From contig CANBSH010000008.1 in assembly GCA_947372105.1 (NCBI GenBank), positions 1 to 61,425 on the forward strand: a DNA stretch of 61,425 nucleotides. Reading direction: 5' to 3'. Below the pieces are notes generated by a model. The model was not told where the DNA came from and did not search any database. It saw only the letters and a program-made list of their open reading frames with translations. The stretch comes from Chitinophagaceae bacterium. Its GTDB lineage: Bacteria; Bacteroidota; Bacteroidia; Chitinophagales; Chitinophagaceae. A program made the translations under genes and the position numbers. Shown here one piece after another: positions 53,809 to 61,425 of this stretch. Positions within the stretch are counted from its first letter, which is position 1. Each line of letters opens with the position of its first letter.

Positions 53809-53883
53809 GGAGAACGATGGGTCTCGAACCCACGGCCTACAGTGCCACAAACTGTCGCTCTAACCTACTGAGCTACGCCCTCC
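53809..53883 (-). tRNA. tRNA-His (anticodon GTG)
   Basis: Read on the minus strand it folds as a full cloverleaf: acceptor GGAGGGCG with CGTTCTCC, giving the 8-bp acceptor with the extra G-1 facing C73 that marks tRNA-His. D arm AGCTCAGTAGGTTAGAGC, anticodon stem ACAGT/ACTGT with loop TTGTGGC (anticodon GTG), and T arm with GGGTTCGAGACCC. The CCA end is not encoded (CCC follows). This tRNA is the sensor partner of the hisL leader peptide. Confidence 0.95.
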
Positions 53884-53893
53884 ATTTGGGGGG

Positions 53894-53901
53894 CAAAAAT
53901 A
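53894..53901 (-). promoter_or_regulatory. -7 promoter element of tRNA-His
   Basis: TATTTTTG on the minus strand (TAnnTTTG), 10 bases before the mature tRNA 5' end. A -33 element is not clear. Confidence 0.55.
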
Positions 53902-54005
53902 AGGTAATTTTAAGGAGGAATGAAAATAGTTTTTAGTGTTTTTATAATTTTATGGTAAAATCAAGCCCTTTATACAAAATAGCTACTTTCAAACCCATTT
54001 TACGC

Positions 54006-54013
54006 TATTTTTG
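54006..54013 (+). promoter_or_regulatory. -7 promoter element of the tail-specific protease gene
   Basis: TATTTTTG (TAnnTTTG), nine bases before the ATG at 54023. The predicted leader is only about six bases. Confidence 0.5.
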
Positions 54014-54022
54014 AATTAATAG

Positions 54023-56182
54023 ATGCGAAACATTATGACATATATTCAACACAACAAGTGGAAGGTTTTTGCCACTGTAATCATTTTGGGAACGGTTTTT
54101 TTTGCGTTCAAGACATTTGAAAATAAGACTCCAGAATTACCTGAAATAAGACATCGTAAGTTACTTTCTACCATTGGCCATTTATTGGAGACAGAACACT
54201 ATAGCCCTCGAAAAATAGACGATGAGTTTTCTAAGGATGTATTTAAAGGGTTTATAAAAGTCTTGGATCCTGAGAAAAATATTTTTTTACAAACTGATAT
54301 TAATGACTTGGCTGTGTATGAGACTACTTTGGATGACGAAATACACGGAGCGGATATTAAATTTGAACCCGCTGCCAATGCTTTGTATGAGAAAAGATTA
54401 AGTGAAGTACGCAAAATGGCTCTAGAGATTTTAGAAACCCCTTTTGACTTTAATATAGATGATTCTGTATTATTAGATGAGGATACTAGAGTGTTCCCTA
54501 AAACCGAGAAAGACCGATATACTAATTGGTATCAAATTTTAAAATATAAAGCATTAGATAGATACAGTAATTTGATAGAGGAAAGAGAAAAAAATAAAAA
54601 CAAAGAAAAGTATGTGGTGAAAACAGATGCTACTATCGAATCCGAAACAAGAGCTGCTATCAAAAAAGAATATACCAAAAGATTCGATAAGTTAGAGAAG
54701 ACTACTGACAAAGAAAAAAGATTTGAGTTGTATTTGAATTCAATTACTAGTTTAATGGATCCACATACCGATTATTTTGCGCCAATTGAAAAACGTTCTT
54801 TCACTGAATCCATGAGTGGTACATTTTATGGAATAGGGGCGCAATTAACGCAGGATGATAATGGAGTTAAAATTGCAAGTGTTCAACCCGGGGGGGCTGC
54901 TTGGAAATCAGGTCAAATAGTAGTGAATGATGTGATTATCAAAATCGCACAAGGGTCTGAAGAGCCAGTGGATGTTTCAGGATATGAAACACAGGACGCC
55001 GTAAAATTGATTCGTGGCGATTTAGGATCTGAAGTAAGATTGACGATTCGTAAAATGGATGGAAGTATCAAGGTGGTTACATTAATACGCGAAAAAATTA
55101 TTTTGGATGAAGGCTTTGCTAGAAGTGTGGTGATACAAAAAGGGGCAGATAAGTATGGTTATATTTTATTGCCCGATTTTTATGCTGATTTTGATAGAGC
55201 AGATGGTCCAAGATGCTCCAAAGATGTGGCCAAAGAAATTGAAAAATTGAAGGCGGAAAAAGTAAAAGGTATCGCCATTGATGTAAGATTTAATGGAGGA
55301 GGTTCTTTATATGAAGTGGTACAAATGGCAGGCTTGTTAATTGACCAGGGTCCTATTGTTCAGATTAGAAACAGAGAAGGGCGTTCTCAAACTTTATCGG
55401 ATGAAACTCCAGGTCTTTTATATGATGGTCCAATTGTGGTAATGGTGAATGAGTTTAGTGCATCCGCAAGTGAAATTTTTGCAGGGGCCATACAAGATTA
55501 TAAGAGAGGCATTATTATGGGAAGTACTTCTACCTATGGTAAAGGTACGGTTCAACGTAATGTTGCATTTGGTAAACCATTGGATGATTTAGGGATTCAA
55601 ACTGAATATGGAGCTGTAAAATTAACTTTCCAGAAATTTTATAGAGTCACAGGAAGCTCTACTCAAAAAAAGGGTGTGGTTCCTGACGTTATTTTACCCG
55701 ATGATTATGAATTTTTAAAGTATCGTGAAAAAGATAATGAATCAGCTTTGCCTTGGGATGAAACCATTCGTTCTAAATTTCAAATTTGGCCCAATAATGC
55801 ACCAGTGACAGCCATTGCTGCCAATGCCAATGCTCGCATTGCAAAGGATACAGCACTTAATTTATTTAAGAAAGATTTGGAATGGGTGTCCACTCAAATG
55901 GATCGACCTGTATATTTGAAGTATGATAAATATGTGGCTTATCGTAAAAAGGTGCAATCTGTTATGCAACAAAATGATAACCGATTAAAGTTGAAAGAAA
56001 ATTTAGTGGTAGCTCCTATGAAAGCAGATTACGATAAGTTTTATAATAATCCTGACAAAACAAAACAGGATAGATATCAGGCATGGTTAAAGATGGTCGC
56101 AAAAGATCCTCAAATTAGCGAAGCAAGTAAATTGTTAAGTGAATTTCCCAACCCCACTTGGATAGCAAAAAAAGGAAGTTAA
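54023..56182 (+). CDS. Tail-specific (C-terminal processing) protease, Prc-like
   Basis: 719 residues, size of the Prc/Tsp branch rather than short CtpA. One N-terminal membrane anchor (FATVIILGTVFFAFK), a helical N-terminal domain, a PDZ domain (about 270-345), then the S41 protease domain. Catalytic dyad S481 in NEFSASASEIFAG and K507 in TSTYGKGTVQ. C-terminal helical domain. It degrades or trims periplasmic proteins from the C-terminus. In-frame ATG also at 54035. Confidence 0.93.
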   Translation: MRNIMTYIQHNKWKVFATVIILGTVFFAFKTFENKTPELPEIRHRKLLSTIGHLLETEHYSPRKIDDEFSKDVFKGFIKVLDPEKNIFLQTDINDLAVYETTLDDEIHGADIKFEPAANALYEKRLSEVRKMALEILETPFDFNIDDSVLLDEDTRVFPKTEKDRYTNWYQILKYKALDRYSNLIEEREKNKNKEKYVVKTDATIESETRAAIKKEYTKRFDKLEKTTDKEKRFELYLNSITSLMDPHTDYFAPIEKRSFTESMSGTFYGIGAQLTQDDNGVKIASVQPGGAAWKSGQIVVNDVIIKIAQGSEEPVDVSGYETQDAVKLIRGDLGSEVRLTIRKMDGSIKVVTLIREKIILDEGFARSVVIQKGADKYGYILLPDFYADFDRADGPRCSKDVAKEIEKLKAEKVKGIAIDVRFNGGGSLYEVVQMAGLLIDQGPIVQIRNREGRSQTLSDETPGLLYDGPIVVMVNEFSASASEIFAGAIQDYKRGIIMGSTSTYGKGTVQRNVAFGKPLDDLGIQTEYGAVKLTFQKFYRVTGSSTQKKGVVPDVILPDDYEFLKYREKDNESALPWDETIRSKFQIWPNNAPVTAIAANANARIAKDTALNLFKKDLEWVSTQMDRPVYLKYDKYVAYRKKVQSVMQQNDNRLKLKENLVVAPMKADYDKFYNNPDKTKQDRYQAWLKMVAKDPQISEASKLLSEFPNPTWIAKKGS

Positions 56183-56201
56183 TTTTTATTAAAAGAGTAT
56201 T

Positions 56202-56720
56202 ATGAAAGTGGACGAAAAGTTATTGGAGAGAAAGTGGCATGTCATTTACACGAAATCGAAATGGGAAAAAAAGACTGCAGATGTCTTATTGCAACATGGA
56301 GTAGAAAGTTGGTGTCCAGTGCAAAAAAAAGAAAAACAATGGTCTGATCGTAAAAAAATTATAGAAGAGCCTTTATTTAGATCCTACGTTTTCGTGAAGA
56401 TTAGTCAAACGGAACGTGTAAAAGTGCTAGAAACCAATGGGGTAGTGAATTTTCTTTATTTTGAAAAAAAACCAGCCATTATTCGTGACAATGAAATTGA
56501 TGCGATAAAAAAATATTTAGGAATGGCCAATTCTTCTATAAAGATTGTGAATTTGGCTAATATTCCGCCCCAAACAAAAGTGGCTATTAATCAAGGTTTA
56601 TTTATGGGACAAAGAGGAGAAGTTATTAAGGCAAGTAAAAAAACAGTCTTCGTGCAATTAGAATCTATGAACTTAATGATGATTGTTGAATTTAAAGTGG
56701 AAGAAATTTCAGTGATGTAA
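56202..56720 (+). CDS. UpxY-like transcription antiterminator (NusG paralogue)
   Basis: 172 residues. NusG N-terminal domain (KWHVIYTKSKWEKKTADVLL, SWCPVQKKEKQWSDRKK, LFRSYVFVKI) and a short KOW-like C-terminal domain (GLFMGQRGEVIKASKKTVFVQLE). It matches the UpxY/LoaP-like specialised NusG proteins which in Bacteroides drive transcription of capsule operons. Here it is not at the head of a polysaccharide operon: upstream lies the protease (19 bases), downstream a convergent gene. Confidence 0.85.
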   Translation: MKVDEKLLERKWHVIYTKSKWEKKTADVLLQHGVESWCPVQKKEKQWSDRKKIIEEPLFRSYVFVKISQTERVKVLETNGVVNFLYFEKKPAIIRDNEIDAIKKYLGMANSSIKIVNLANIPPQTKVAINQGLFMGQRGEVIKASKKTVFVQLESMNLMMIVEFKVEEISVM

Positions 56721-56808
56721 AAGGTTGCCAAACTAGACTCTTTTTAATTTTCTTCTTTTAATTAAAATTTTTGATTTCTCTTTTTAAATTATAACCCATT
56801 CAACTCAT

Positions 56809-58104
56809 CTATTGTAAAGTCCAATCTATGATTTGATTACTCCATTCTGGTCTGTAAGGAGTTTCTACTTTTATATAGTTGTCGGTGTATCCTTCTAGCA
56901 TCATTAATCCTTCACTATCTTTTACAAGTTTAGGAGATTCAAATAAAACTTTACGAGTTTGTCCCACTTGTTGTGCTGTGAAATATTGCAATTTTTGATA
57001 AGATAAATTACGTGCAATTTTATTACGCTCGTGACGTACTTGCATAGGAACGACCGGTTTGATATTCAAAGCCTTTGTCATGGCTCTCTCGGAATACGTA
57101 AATACATGCAAATAGGAAATATCTAATGCGTGTAAAAAATCCATGGTCTCTTTAAAATACGCTTCAGTTTCCCCTGGGGAACCCACGATGACGTCTACTC
57201 CTATGCATGCATGAGGCATTAATTTTTTTATTTGAGCAATTCTATCTTCGTATAAATCGGTCGCATATCTGCGTTGCATTAATTTTAAGACTGCATTAGA
57301 ACCGCTTTGTAATGGAATATGAAAGTGAGGCATAAATTGGTCACTCTTGGCTACCCATTCGATAATTTCATTGGTTAAAAGATTCGGTTCAATGGAAGAT
57401 ATTCTGTAGCGAGGAATTTTTGTTTCAGCGTCTAAAGCTTTTACTAAATCAAAAAAGTTTTCTTCATGTTTTCTTCCGCCGGCTTCTCCCTTACCAAAAT
57501 CACCCAAATTAATTCCAGTTAAAACAATTTCTTTCACTCCATTTTTTTCTAATTCAATGGATTGTTGCACTACATTTTGAATACTATCGCTTCTACTTTT
57601 TCCTCTAGCCATTGGAATGGTACAAAAAGTACAACTGTAATCACATCCATCCTGCACTTTTAAGAAAGTACGTGTTCGGTCATTTACCGAATAAGAAGCA
57701 TGAAAGCCAGATACCGTTTCAATATCGCAACTGCAAATTTTAGTGGCATCTCCTTTAGTGAGACTAGACAAATGTTGCACTAGGTTAAATTTTTCAGCAG
57801 CACCTAATACTAAATCTACCCCTGGTATTTCGGCAATTTCTTGAGGTTTCAATTGAGCATAGCAGCCAGTGATCACCACAAAACTTTCGGGAGCTTGTCT
57901 TTGAATGCGTCTCACTAATTGTCTACATTCTTTATCGGCATTTTCGGTCACCGAGCAAGTATTGATGACATATACATCAGCCACCTCCGTAAATGCCTTC
58001 TTTTCAAAGCCTTCCTTCTCCAATTGTCGAGAAAGGGTGGAAGTCTCTGAGAAGTTCAGTTTACAACCTAATGTGTGAAATGCGACAGACTGTTTTGGGC
58101 TCAT
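56809..58104 (-). CDS. mtaB: tRNA t6A37 methylthiotransferase MtaB
   Basis: 431 residues from the ATG at 58104. Adds a methylthio group to N6-threonylcarbamoyl-adenosine 37 in tRNAs reading ANN codons. N-terminal UPF0004 domain with cluster cysteines C14, C50 and C81; radical-SAM cluster C154, C158, C161 in CDYSCTFC; C-terminal TRAM-like portion. HTLGCKLNFSE at the start favours MtaB over MiaB. Convergent with the UpxY gene. Confidence 0.93.
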   Translation of the reverse strand: MSPKQSVAFHTLGCKLNFSETSTLSRQLEKEGFEKKAFTEVADVYVINTCSVTENADKECRQLVRRIQRQAPESFVVITGCYAQLKPQEIAEIPGVDLVLGAAEKFNLVQHLSSLTKGDATKICSCDIETVSGFHASYSVNDRTRTFLKVQDGCDYSCTFCTIPMARGKSRSDSIQNVVQQSIELEKNGVKEIVLTGINLGDFGKGEAGGRKHEENFFDLVKALDAETKIPRYRISSIEPNLLTNEIIEWVAKSDQFMPHFHIPLQSGSNAVLKLMQRRYATDLYEDRIAQIKKLMPHACIGVDVIVGSPGETEAYFKETMDFLHALDISYLHVFTYSERAMTKALNIKPVVPMQVRHERNKIARNLSYQKLQYFTAQQVGQTRKVLFESPKLVKDSEGLMMLEGYTDNYIKVETPYRPEWSNQIIDWTLQ

Positions 58105-58195
58105 GGGCCACAAAGATAAAAAACCTAAGGGGAACCTTAAAATCTTAAAATATACTTAAACCTGTCATTAATTTCCCATTTTGGCTAGTTTCGTT

Positions 58196-58203
58196 TAAGT
58201 TTG
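58196..58203 (+). promoter_or_regulatory. -7 promoter element of the DUF2723 gene
   Basis: TAAGTTTG (TAnnTTTG), 12 bases before the ATG at 58215 and 21 before the ATG at 58224. Confidence 0.55.
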
Positions 58204-58214
58204 CAACTACTAAA

Positions 58215-61200
58215 ATGGTGAAAATGGAATTCAAAAAAATCAATAATTGGACAGGTTGGATCGTAACCCTAATTGCTTGTACTGTATATGTTATGACAAC
58301 AGAAGCAACGGGTAGTTTTTGGGATTGTGGCGAGTTTATAAGCAGTGCTTATAAACTACAAATTCCGCATCCTCCTGGAGCTCCTATGTTTGTGTTATTA
58401 GGCAGATTGTTTATCATCCTTTTTGGTGACAATCCTTTGACTGCTGCTAAAGCAGTGAATACAATGAGTGCGCTTGCAAGTGGGTTTACCATTTTATTTT
58501 TATTTTGGACGATTACGCATTTTGCGAAAAGAATAGTAGTGAAAGCATCAGGTGCGGAGCCTACCGGTTTCCAAATCATTTCCATTATGGGAGCAGGTAT
58601 TGTAGGTGCATTAGCTTATACATTTAGTGATTCATTTTGGTATAGTGCTGCGGAAGGTGAGGTATATGCATTAAGTTCTTTCTTTACTGCATTGGTTTTT
58701 TGGGCCATCTTAAAATGGGAACATAAAGCAGACGAACCAGGTGCTGATAAGTGGATCATCTTTATTTTTTACATGATGGGTATTTCTATTGGAGTCCATT
58801 TATTAAATATTTTGACCATTCCAGCAATCGTCATGGTATATTATTTCAGACAATACAAGCCTAGTTTTATGGGCGCCTTTATAGCTTTTTTAGTGGGGGT
58901 TGTGATTACAGGGTTTATTCAAGTAGTAGTCATTCAATATACCATTAAATGGGCGGGTGCTTTTGATGTGAACTTTGTAAATAATATGGGACTTCCTTTC
59001 TTTAGCGGTTTCATTTTCTTCTTTCTGTTAGTGGCTGCCGTGTTAGGATTTGGAATATATTATGCAAATAAAAAAGGATACTACTTTTTAAAATTAGGAG
59101 TGTGGTCTATGATATTTATGTTATTAGGATATACCTCTTATGTGACTACTATGATTCGTTCCAATGCAGACCCTGCGGTGGATATGTATAATGTAGATAA
59201 TCCAGTGACTTTGGTAGGATATTTAGGTCGTGAACAATATGGTGATTGGCCTATTTTATTTGGACCGGATTATGTAGATAAGGTAGATAACGTAGAAAAT
59301 GGGGATCAATATGTAAAAGCTCCAAACAATTATGAATTGTCTGGTAAAAATTACAAAAGAGATTGGACTTCTGCGCCATCAGCTCATTTATTTCCAAGAA
59401 TGTGGGATGGTGAAAATGATCGTGGACAAATGGACAGCTATAAAGCATTTGCAGGAGTGGTGGATGGAGAAGCTCCTACTTTAAGAGACAATATTAAATA
59501 CTTTACGAATTACCAATTTGGTTTTATGTATTTACGTTACTTCCTTTGGAATTTTGCGGGTAAGCAAAACGATTTGCAAGGATTTGGAAATGTTCGTGAT
59601 GGTAATTTTAGTACAGGCATTTCATTTATAGATAATACCATTTTTGGAGATCAATCTAAATTACCTGACAGCATTAAGAATCAAAATAAAGCACATAATA
59701 CTTTATTTATGTTGCCGTTTATTTTAGGAATTATTGGGTTTATTTTCCAATACCAGCAAAATAAAAAAGATTTTGTGGTGACAGGCTTGTTATTCTTTTT
59801 TACAGGATTAGCGATTATACTTTATTTGAACCAAGTAAGTTTACAACCTCGTGAACGTGACTACGCTTATGTAGGATCTTTTTATGCTTTTGCAATTTGG
59901 ATTGGATTAGGCGTATTGCAGGTGGTTTCTTGGTTGTCTAAATATATGAATCAAAGAATAGCTGCTATTGTAGCGAGTGTGGTTTGCTTTTTAGCAGTTC
60001 CTTCTTTAATGGCACAACAAGAGTGGGATGATCATGATCGTAGTCAAAAAACATTACCTCGTGATTTAGCGCGTAACTATTTAGAGAGTTGTCCTCCAAA
60101 CGCTATTTTATTTTCTTTTGGAGATAATGATACCTACCCATTATGGTATGCGCAAGAAGTAGAAGGGATCCGCCCAGATGTTCGTGTAGTGGTAAATAGT
60201 TTATTAGGGTCGGATTGGTATATGAAAGAGTTGCGTTACAAAATTAATAAAAGCGACAAATTTGACGTCATTTTTACCGAAGAACAAGTATCAGGCAACA
60301 AATTAAATGTGGCTTATTATAGTCCAGTTCCTGGCATCTCTGAAACCACTTACCATGATATGGATTCTATCTTCAGAAACGTGATTGCTGATCCGAATGG
60401 TAAATTCATGGTTTCCTCTCAAGATGGGCCTTTAAATATTTTTCCTACTCATAAGTTTAAAGTTCCTGTGAATAAAGCAAATGCTATTGCTGCAGGATTG
60501 GCAAAGCCAACTGATAATATTGTAGATGAATTATTGATTGACTTTAATCCAAACAGACAATACTTGCTAAAAAATGAATTAGCGATGTATTCTATTATTG
60601 CAACGACTCAATTTAAGCGCCCCGTTTGCTTTACTTCTACTCAAGAGTTAAAGGAGCTAGGCTTAGACAAATATGTACGTCAAACAGGATTGTCATATCA
60701 ATTAGTTCCAGTATTAAATCAAGGAATTGATGTAGATGCTTCCTATAAAAATGTAATGACTAAGTTTAGTTTTGGGAATGCTAAAAATCCAAATGTTTAT
60801 TTTGATGAAGAAAATAGACGTCACTTAAATTCAATGCGTTTGGCTGTTGCTCAAATTGCACAAGCTTTAGTAGCTGATGGCAAAAAAGATAGTGCTCGTC
60901 AAGTGCTAAGAAAATTTGATAGTGAAACGAATGAAAGAAATTTCCCTTATGGTATGACTTCCAATCGCGGTAATCAACATAATTATTTCTCTTATTTATT
61001 TTTACAAGCAAGTTATAGTGCGGGTGAATATACTATTGCTAAAAAAGCAACCACTTCTTTATTGAAAGATTTGAAACAAGAAGTGGCTTATTATAAATCA
61101 TTAGGAGATCCTATGAGTGATGAACAATTTGTTTCTAATGCAGAATTGGCGTATCAAAATAAACCCAATAGTTTATCCAGCAAACAAATGGCTTTTGTGC

Positions 61201-61286
61201 AAGACATTTTAACCTGTGGTCAAATTATTGATGCGGTTCAAAAAATGGAAAAAGATTTAGCCCCTAAGAAAGGGTGGCATCCATAA
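58215..61286 (+). CDS. DUF2723 multi-pass membrane protein (glycosyltransferase-like)
   Basis: 1023 residues. About 11 to 13 membrane helices in the first 590 residues, then a soluble C-terminal part. N-terminal signature TTEATGSFWDCGEFISSAYKLQIPHPPGAP contains the acidic residue and His-Pro-Pro-Gly pattern of the DUF2723 family, whose topology resembles protein O-mannosyltransferases (GT-C). It may glycosylate exported proteins or lipids; this is inferred. The C-terminal half has LFSFGDNDTYPLWYAQEVEGIRPDV, typical of the family. Alternative start at 58224 (MEFKKI). Confidence 0.85.
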   Translation: MVKMEFKKINNWTGWIVTLIACTVYVMTTEATGSFWDCGEFISSAYKLQIPHPPGAPMFVLLGRLFIILFGDNPLTAAKAVNTMSALASGFTILFLFWTITHFAKRIVVKASGAEPTGFQIISIMGAGIVGALAYTFSDSFWYSAAEGEVYALSSFFTALVFWAILKWEHKADEPGADKWIIFIFYMMGISIGVHLLNILTIPAIVMVYYFRQYKPSFMGAFIAFLVGVVITGFIQVVVIQYTIKWAGAFDVNFVNNMGLPFFSGFIFFFLLVAAVLGFGIYYANKKGYYFLKLGVWSMIFMLLGYTSYVTTMIRSNADPAVDMYNVDNPVTLVGYLGREQYGDWPILFGPDYVDKVDNVENGDQYVKAPNNYELSGKNYKRDWTSAPSAHLFPRMWDGENDRGQMDSYKAFAGVVDGEAPTLRDNIKYFTNYQFGFMYLRYFLWNFAGKQNDLQGFGNVRDGNFSTGISFIDNTIFGDQSKLPDSIKNQNKAHNTLFMLPFILGIIGFIFQYQQNKKDFVVTGLLFFFTGLAIILYLNQVSLQPRERDYAYVGSFYAFAIWIGLGVLQVVSWLSKYMNQRIAAIVASVVCFLAVPSLMAQQEWDDHDRSQKTLPRDLARNYLESCPPNAILFSFGDNDTYPLWYAQEVEGIRPDVRVVVNSLLGSDWYMKELRYKINKSDKFDVIFTEEQVSGNKLNVAYYSPVPGISETTYHDMDSIFRNVIADPNGKFMVSSQDGPLNIFPTHKFKVPVNKANAIAAGLAKPTDNIVDELLIDFNPNRQYLLKNELAMYSIIATTQFKRPVCFTSTQELKELGLDKYVRQTGLSYQLVPVLNQGIDVDASYKNVMTKFSFGNAKNPNVYFDEENRRHLNSMRLAVAQIAQALVADGKKDSARQVLRKFDSETNERNFPYGMTSNRGNQHNYFSYLFLQASYSAGEYTIAKKATTSLLKDLKQEVAYYKSLGDPMSDEQFVSNAELAYQNKPNSLSSKQMAFVQDILTCGQIIDAVQKMEKDLAPKKGWHP

Positions 61287-61354
61287 AGCTTGAATTGAAA
61301 TCAATTTTTGCTTTTTGAATTCAATAATTTATTACGCTAGTTTAATAAATTATA

Positions 61355-61384
61355 ATAAGGTGGTAAGGATGCTTACCACCTTAT
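61355..61384. terminator. Palindrome at the right edge, possible terminator
   Basis: Perfect 13-bp stem: ATAAGGTGGTAAG (61355-61367) with CTTACCACCTTAT (61372-61384), loop GATG, 68 bases after the DUF2723 stop. Neither side has a strong T run, so termination is likely but not certain. Confidence 0.6.
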
Positions 61385-61425
61385 CTATTTCAGAGGTGGT
61401 ATTGTGTTTGGAAAAAGAAAAACGT

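Overview
The window looks like chromosomal DNA of a Bacteroidota bacterium, most probably Chitinophagaceae or a close relative. It is AT-rich. Lineage markers include a type IX secretion plug protein, DUF4954, DUF5683, DUF2279, a SusC/TonB-type outer-membrane protein, an UpxY-type NusG, the parA-parB-DUF5683-dapB block, and promoters of the Bacteroidota form TAnnTTTG. Almost everything is housekeeping or biosynthetic. I saw no phage, IS element, CRISPR array or rRNA. No stretch longer than about 300 bases lacks a gene; the largest gaps are the his leader (25794-26030), the trp leader (32154-32367), the SRP-RNA gap (2794-2989) and 14805-15003, where I see nothing convincing.

Layout. 1-2793: end of an SpoU/TrmH methyltransferase, a LolC/E-like permease and the T9SS plug protein. 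2852-2945: a 4.5S SRP RNA gene. 2990-9823: transaldolase-like aldolase, AlkD-like glycosylase, Gfo/Idh oxidoreductase, aconitase, small PspC protein, KdsA and an outer-membrane protein. 9952-13457: parA-parB-DUF5683-dapB-rrf2, one minus-strand unit. 13569-25793: metallophosphoesterase, beta-barrel protein, DUF4954, amidase, DEAD helicase, MmcQ, GlmS, MgtE, SET protein and a family 16 glycosidase.

The centrepiece is 25862-41641. A histidine operon starts with a His-rich leader peptide and attenuator (hisL), followed by hisG-hisD-hisC. Two periplasmic redox genes then intervene (sorbosone-dehydrogenase-like protein and cytochrome c), then hisB. Next comes a complete tryptophan operon, trpEGDCFBA, with its own Trp-rich leader peptide and attenuator (trpL). 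Ten bases after trpA the histidine genes resume as hisH-hisA-hisF-hisIE. So a trp operon sits inside a his operon, and the last four his genes lie downstream of a Trp-sensing switch. Both leaders show the pairings of classical ribosome-mediated attenuation: a terminator, a competing antiterminator and a protecting hairpin. Both sit behind near-identical promoters that place the start of transcription only about 1-4 bases before the leader ATG.

41679-48000: a TlpA-like thioredoxin, then a small cassette (lipoprotein plus a 57-residue membrane protein) bracketed by two identical 33-base palindromic terminators. A minus-strand unit follows (DUF2279, two Fe-S proteins, a conserved 167-residue protein, an ArsC/Spx-like protein). 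48033-61286: phosphohexomutase, Pcm, TonB-type outer-membrane protein, DUF445-like protein, tRNA-His, tail-specific protease, UpxY-like antiterminator, MtaB and a large DUF2723 membrane protein.
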